Shown here piece by piece: positions 60,485 through 64,000 of a DNA stretch of 64,000 nt. Under the pieces are notes generated by a model, which was not told where the DNA came from, ran no database searches, and was given only the letters and a program-made list of their open reading frames with translations. A program made the translations under genes and the position numbers. This DNA is from Anaerosacchariphilus hominis (lineage in GTDB: Bacteria > Bacillota > Clostridia > Lachnospirales > Lachnospiraceae): NCBI RefSeq assembly GCF_014290175.1, contig NZ_JACOOR010000001.1, forward strand, positions 372,001 through 436,000, written 5' to 3'. Position 1 is the first letter of the stretch, and each line of letters begins with the position of its first letter.

Positions 60485-61978
60485 TTATTCTTTGCGGATT
60501 GTATACTCGTCGTAGAGGGTCCAGTTATCCACGGTATAAGCCTGCAGATGAAGCTCGTTTTCCGTCACGTCAAACTGCAGGGCCATGGGCTCCTCCGGCT
60601 GTCCCTGGAAAACGATATTTTCGTTGGGCGTGGCAGCCTGATACAGGCTTCCGCTGGCTGTGCTGCAGACCACATACATGGTTCCTTCCGGATTCACTGC
60701 CGTCGCCCCGGAGGAATAATCATAGTTTTCATTTTTCTCACAATTCCGATTCGTAAAGTAGGACCGGGAATAGACTGCGTCATGACCGCTGATCACCAGG
60801 TCGATGTCATTGTCCTGGCAGATATAGGCCAGAGACTTTCGGATCCAGGGATCCATCTGATCCTGATACCGCTTGACGCTGCTGTAGGCCGGATAATGCT
60901 GGATGATAATCCGCCATTTGGTATCCGGATACTTCTCCACTACCTTGGGCACATAGTCCTCATGGGTGTCCGTCTCCTGGGCTGTCAGACTGTTCAGTAC
61001 AATGAACAGCACATCGCCCCGGACAAAATAGTAGTCTCCGTCCTTATCCCGTTCGCTCATTCCGTAATGCTCCGACCGGTTCGGCACATTGAAATGCTCA
61101 TAGAAGAAGGGGCCGCCGTTATAACCCAGCTCCTCCGCGATATCATCATTGGCCACATCGTGATTTCCGGTCACCGGCACCAGGGGAATCTTGTAAAGTC
61201 CCAGATGATCCAGGAAGCCGCTGTATTCCTCCGCATTGCCAAACTGGGCCACCTGGTCGCCCGCATGTACCAGAAACTGAGCCTCCGGCACATAGTTGGT
61301 AAGCCTTGTCACTACCTTGTCCCAGTCGTTGACTGTGACCTCTTCCTCCTGATACTGATCCTGACCAATCTCCGCGTCAGAGGTTACCAGGAAGGTAAAG
61401 CCCTCTTTGGTGTCCACATCCGGCACCGTGTATTTGTACTCGGGGGACCAGCCGCCCGCATCGTTTCCTACCTTGTAGGCATAAGTCATGCCCCGCTGCA
61501 GTCCGGTCACCGTCGCCTTGTTTACATAATATCCCGGCATGGTCTGGGAGGCGCTGCACTCTGCGTCCACCATCTGGAAATCTCCGTTCTGCACCGTATA
61601 CCAGCTCACCTGTCCGGTGGCTGCGCTGGGAGACATCCAGTTCAGGCGAATCTCGTCCTCGGTGCTTCCCACCTCCAGGCTCAGATATTTAATGGGCGTG
61701 GTGCTCAGTAGGGGCTCGCTGTCGTAGTCCGTCACAAAAGTGGCCAGTTCCTCTTCCTGCCGTATCTGCTCGTCCACATCCTCTGCGGGCTGTGCAGGCT
61801 CCGGCTCTTCCTCCGGCTGCTGCTCCGGCTCCACCACCGTGGGTTCCTGCACCTCTGCCTGAACCGGTTCCTCTTCCTTCGTGTCCCGGGTCTTCAGGGT
61901 CCATGCCACCGCAATCACCAGTACCAGCAGAACACCTGCCGTAATGATCGTGCGGATTCCTCCGTTATTCTTTTTCAT
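60485..61978 (-). CDS. Secreted purple-acid-phosphatase-like metallophosphoesterase
   Basis: A 497-residue exported protein. A signal anchor (about residues 9-28) is followed by an acidic Glu/Pro linker, a fibronectin-III-like N-terminal domain of the purple acid phosphatase type (about 95-190, EIRLNWMSPSAATGQVSWYT) and a metallophosphoesterase domain. Metal-binding motifs are FLVTSDAEIG, LVHAGDQVAQ, PVTGNHDVAND, IIQHYPAYSS and LVISGHDAVYSRS. The first motif has Asp-Ala-Glu where D-x-H is usual, so metal binding may differ. It acts outside the cell on phosphate esters. Confidence 0.85.
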   Translation of the reverse strand: MKKNNGGIRTIITAGVLLVLVIAVAWTLKTRDTKEEEPVQAEVQEPTVVEPEQQPEEEPEPAQPAEDVDEQIRQEEELATFVTDYDSEPLLSTTPIKYLSLEVGSTEDEIRLNWMSPSAATGQVSWYTVQNGDFQMVDAECSASQTMPGYYVNKATVTGLQRGMTYAYKVGNDAGGWSPEYKYTVPDVDTKEGFTFLVTSDAEIGQDQYQEEEVTVNDWDKVVTRLTNYVPEAQFLVHAGDQVAQFGNAEEYSGFLDHLGLYKIPLVPVTGNHDVANDDIAEELGYNGGPFFYEHFNVPNRSEHYGMSERDKDGDYYFVRGDVLFIVLNSLTAQETDTHEDYVPKVVEKYPDTKWRIIIQHYPAYSSVKRYQDQMDPWIRKSLAYICQDNDIDLVISGHDAVYSRSYFTNRNCEKNENYDYSSGATAVNPEGTMYVVCSTASGSLYQAATPNENIVFQGQPEEPMALQFDVTENELHLQAYTVDNWTLYDEYTIRKE

Positions 61979-62128
61979 ATGCTCTCCTCTTTCGCTGTTA
62001 TGCTTTCTCCGTTTCTGTTTCGCTCCAAACAGTGATAGAATTTCAAATTATACTCTAGCATTATATTCCGGCCGATTCAAGGACATACCGGCTTTTTTAA
62101 GAATCTTTCGTGTTTCTTAAGAAAAAAA

Positions 62129-62149
62129 CAGAGCCTTATCGGGGCTCTG
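62129..62149 (-). terminator. Terminator overlapping the end of the 136-residue gene
   Basis: CAGAGCC (62129-62135) and GGCTCTG (62143-62149) form a 7-pair stem. The stop codon lies in the loop, and TTTTTTT follows on the minus strand. Confidence 0.85.
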
Positions 62150-62546
62150 CTTTTCCCGCAAAATGCGGATAACTGTTCTTATCGTCGTAATAGTACCAGG
62201 TTCTTCCGCAAATCTCCGCCGGATGCTGTGTATCTCCCTCCGGAATCGGCGCTTCCGCATTGCAGATCTCCTGATCGTGCATAAACAATACGTGGTGTAC
62301 CGGTTCATCGAACTGGATAAACCACTCCTCCCAGGGATAGTCCTTCTCCCGAAGCTCCTTCGGCGGAACCGCGTGAATCACATACTCCCGGATTCCTTCT
62401 ACCGTACAGGGAATCTTCTGCCAGGAATAGGACGCGTACAGCCGGTCCGTCTCCTCCTTCAGGCCGCCGAAGATCTCCTCACAGTTGTATCCGAGGGCTT
62501 CCAGCTCCTTCTTGATACCCTCCTGCTCCAGTTTTTCCAAAAGCAT
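62136..62546 (-). CDS. Hypothetical cytoplasmic protein
   Basis: A 136-residue acidic soluble protein, not assigned to a family. It is rich in Glu and aromatic residues (WQKIPCTVEGIREYV, YPWEEWFIQFDEPVHHVLFM, TWYYYDDKNSYPHF). There is no signal or membrane segment. It has a ribosome site (AGGAGGTATGAGGT) before the ATG and its own terminator, so it is a single-gene unit. Confidence 0.7.
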   Translation of the reverse strand: MLLEKLEQEGIKKELEALGYNCEEIFGGLKEETDRLYASYSWQKIPCTVEGIREYVIHAVPPKELREKDYPWEEWFIQFDEPVHHVLFMHDQEICNAEAPIPEGDTQHPAEICGRTWYYYDDKNSYPHFAGKAEPR

Positions 62547-62666
62547 ACCTCATACCTCCTGCTGCATTTTCCATGCGTTTTTTTCTAAAACCACCGGTTC
62601 TATTATAGCAAAACGGCCTGTGACAGTAAAGCCACAGACCGTTTTCTTTCTTCTATTATTTTGCCC

Positions 62667-63308
62667 TTATTTCACCGCTCGCAGAAAGCCCTCACACAGA
62701 TAGGTTCCCATCTCCTCCGGACAGAAATCCCCGGTCTGTTTTTTTTCTCCCAGATACATCACCAGGGAGGTCAGGCTGCCAAGCAGCATATACACCGCCG
62801 CCTGCTTCGGGAGCCCCTTCCGGATATAGCATTCCCGCATGCCGCAGTCACACAGATTTCCCAGAATCATCATAGGACCCATATCGCCGCACTGCCTGCT
62901 TTCCGCAAGCATGCTCTGCAGCTTCTTCATAATATCGTCCTTAGCCGCTCCCGGATGGGCCGACAGGAACAGAAACCTGGCAAATGCCCGCTGCTCCTGC
63001 ACACACTCTGCCACCCAATGAAAGCAATAGCAGATCTTTTCTTCAAAGCCCGGAATATTTTCCAGTCTTTCCCAGTTTTCCTCGCCCTGGGTCCGGGCGT
63101 CATAGATAATGGCTCCCGCAATGATTTCTTCTTTACAGCTAAAATAATCGTAGGCCGTTCCCTTACCGATACCTGCACGCTTCGTAATATCCGACACAGT
63201 CAGGGTATTGACATCCGCATTTTCATTCAGAAGCTCCAGCACTGCATCGTAGAGGGCTTTTACCTTGGGCTTCAGCTCAGGCATTGACTTCGGTTTCTGC
63301 AGCTCCAT
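62667..63308 (-). CDS. TetR family transcriptional regulator, probably of the RND pump
   Basis: A 213-residue regulator with the TetR helix-turn-helix at about residues 38-67 (TVSDITKRAGIGKGTAYDYF). The C-terminal domain is Cys- and Met-rich (QCGDMGPMMILGNLCDCGMR), which could sense thiol-reactive or hydrophobic compounds. ATG 63308 has GGAGG 10 bases upstream and lies within the end of the RND permease gene (32-base overlap), so regulator and pump are translated from one message. Confidence 0.88.
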   Translation of the reverse strand: MELQKPKSMPELKPKVKALYDAVLELLNENADVNTLTVSDITKRAGIGKGTAYDYFSCKEEIIAGAIIYDARTQGEENWERLENIPGFEEKICYCFHWVAECVQEQRAFARFLFLSAHPGAAKDDIMKKLQSMLAESRQCGDMGPMMILGNLCDCGMRECYIRKGLPKQAAVYMLLGSLTSLVMYLGEKKQTGDFCPEEMGTYLCEGFLRAVK

Positions 63309-64000
63309 GCTTTCTAAGCCTCCATTTCCGCGGTTTTTTCGGCCCCTTTTCTTTTTTATTTCCGTAAGCCATCAGATAGAATACCGGCATTAACAAAAGA
63401 ATCAGAATCGTAGAGGCAGTCAGGCCGCCGATGATAATGATACCCATGCTCTGCATCATTTCCGTTCCAGTTCCCAGTCCCAGAGACATGGGAATCATGG
63501 AAATAACAGTAGTCAGCGTAGTAATCAGAATCGGCCGGAGTCTCGTCTTTCCGCTTTCAATCAACGCGTCCTCCAGTCCCAGTCCTTCCTCATTCATCAG
63601 GGCATGGACGCCGTCCACATACAGGATACCGTTATTTACTACGATACCCACCAGCATCATAATACCCATCATGGAAATCATGGTCAGCGACTGTCCGGAC
63701 AGAAAGAGAAGTCCAAAGGAACCAATCAGGCTGAAGGGAATGCTCAGCATAACCATCAGAGAATACTTCGGAGATTCAAACTGCATGGCCATAACCAGGA
63801 ATACCAGGAACACTGCCGCTGCAATCGCCTTGCCGATGGCCGTAAAGGTCTCTGTCATCATCTCGTCCATGGTGTCCTTGGTCTGTTCCACAGAATCCGG
63901 AAGCTTTGTATCTGCCACCAGCTTATCCAGCGCCGCGTCCACCGCGTCCGTATCCTCTGAGACACAGGAAGCGGTAATGGTGGTGGTGTATTTTCCGTTC
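63277..64000 (-). CDS. RND-family efflux permease, C-terminal part (cut by window edge)
   Basis: The last 240 residues of an AcrB/SwrC-type permease; the frame is open to base 64000, so the start is outside the window. The final membrane block is seen: AKAIAAAVFLVFLVMAMQFE-type helix, MLSIPFSLIGSFGLLFLSGQ, GIMMLVGIVVNNGILYVDGV and SGKTRLRPILITTLTTVISM. The C-terminus is basic (KKEKGPKKPRKWRLRKHG). It exports drugs, lipids or metabolites; the substrate is unknown. Confidence 0.92.
   Translation of the reverse strand, partial: NGKYTTTITASCVSEDTDAVDAALDKLVADTKLPDSVEQTKDTMDEMMTETFTAIGKAIAAAVFLVFLVMAMQFESPKYSLMVMLSIPFSLIGSFGLLFLSGQSLTMISMMGIMMLVGIVVNNGILYVDGVHALMNEEGLGLEDALIESGKTRLRPILITTLTTVISMIPMSLGLGTGTEMMQSMGIIIIGGLTASTILILLLMPVFYLMAYGNKKEKGPKKPRKWRLRKHGAAETEVNA

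Noticed and set aside
60548..61711. 387-codon reading opposite the metallophosphoesterase
   Set aside because: The minus strand carries a signal anchor and the metal-binding motifs; the plus reading does not resemble a protein family.
1..64000. CRISPR array, tRNA or rRNA genes, prophage or conjugative modules
   Set aside because: No regularly spaced repeats, no cloverleaf candidates with conserved T-loop sequence, and no structural, integrase or relaxase genes were seen.

Overview
The window looks like chromosomal DNA of an anaerobic, spore-forming Clostridia, most probably Lachnospiraceae; the genus cannot be fixed from sequence alone. The grounds are the spoIIAA-spoIIAB-sigF operon, spoVAA/AB/AC/AD/AE, a T-box in front of valS, strong AGGAGG ribosome sites, several TTG/GTG starts, and many PTS and PRD-type regulators. 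Most genes lie on the minus strand. No rRNA, tRNA or CRISPR array was seen.

0-7.4 kb: the start of a PucR/CdaR-like regulator, a YitT membrane protein with a small anchored FMN-binding-like protein, then a carbohydrate-storage cluster: tetR, a GH13 alpha-amylase and glgB on the minus strand, divergent from a PfkB-family 1-phosphofructokinase. A perfect palindrome lies inside the tetR promoter.

7.4-32.2 kb: an accessory island with lower and uneven GC, holding three insertion sequences (a broken ISLre2-like copy, a full IS256 type, a full IS1634 type) and several decayed genes. It carries two complete sugar PTS operons. The first (9.9-17.4 kb) is ascorbate-type: PRD regulator, EIIC, EIIB, EIIA, an unknown membrane protein, a private HPr lacking the regulatory serine, and two tandem copies of a TIM-barrel-like enzyme of unknown function. 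The second (19.3-27.4 kb) is mannose-type: EIIA, EIIB, EIIC, EIID, a HxlB-like SIS isomerase, a tautomerase, a HAD phosphatase, a Gfo/Idh oxidoreductase, and a LevR-like regulator without the GAFTGA loop. The C-terminal ghost of a second LevR-like gene lies at 7.4 kb. An aldo/keto reductase at 31-32 kb is flanked by two copies of one promoter module.

32.2-37 kb: a MATE transporter, a TPR/AAA ATPase and a DegV protein.

37-52.3 kb: the sporulation region, in an unusual order. Transcription runs right to left: spoIIAA-AB-sigF, then an amino-acid ABC transporter, then a small membrane gene-spoVAB-spoVAC, then about 7 kb of unrelated genes, then spoVAA-spoVAD-spoVAE. The intruding block holds a DUF4143 ATPase, a decayed remnant and an operon nhaC-patB-molybdopterin oxidoreductase-4Fe4S ferredoxin. 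Each half of spoVA has its own sigma-G-like promoter.

52.3-64 kb: housekeeping and envelope genes: a zinc-ribbon TPR membrane protein, a 48-residue protein overlapping folC, folC, an LtaS-like sulfatase, valS with its T-box leader, a secreted metallophosphoesterase, a hypothetical gene, and a TetR regulator overlapping an RND efflux permease that runs off the end of the window.
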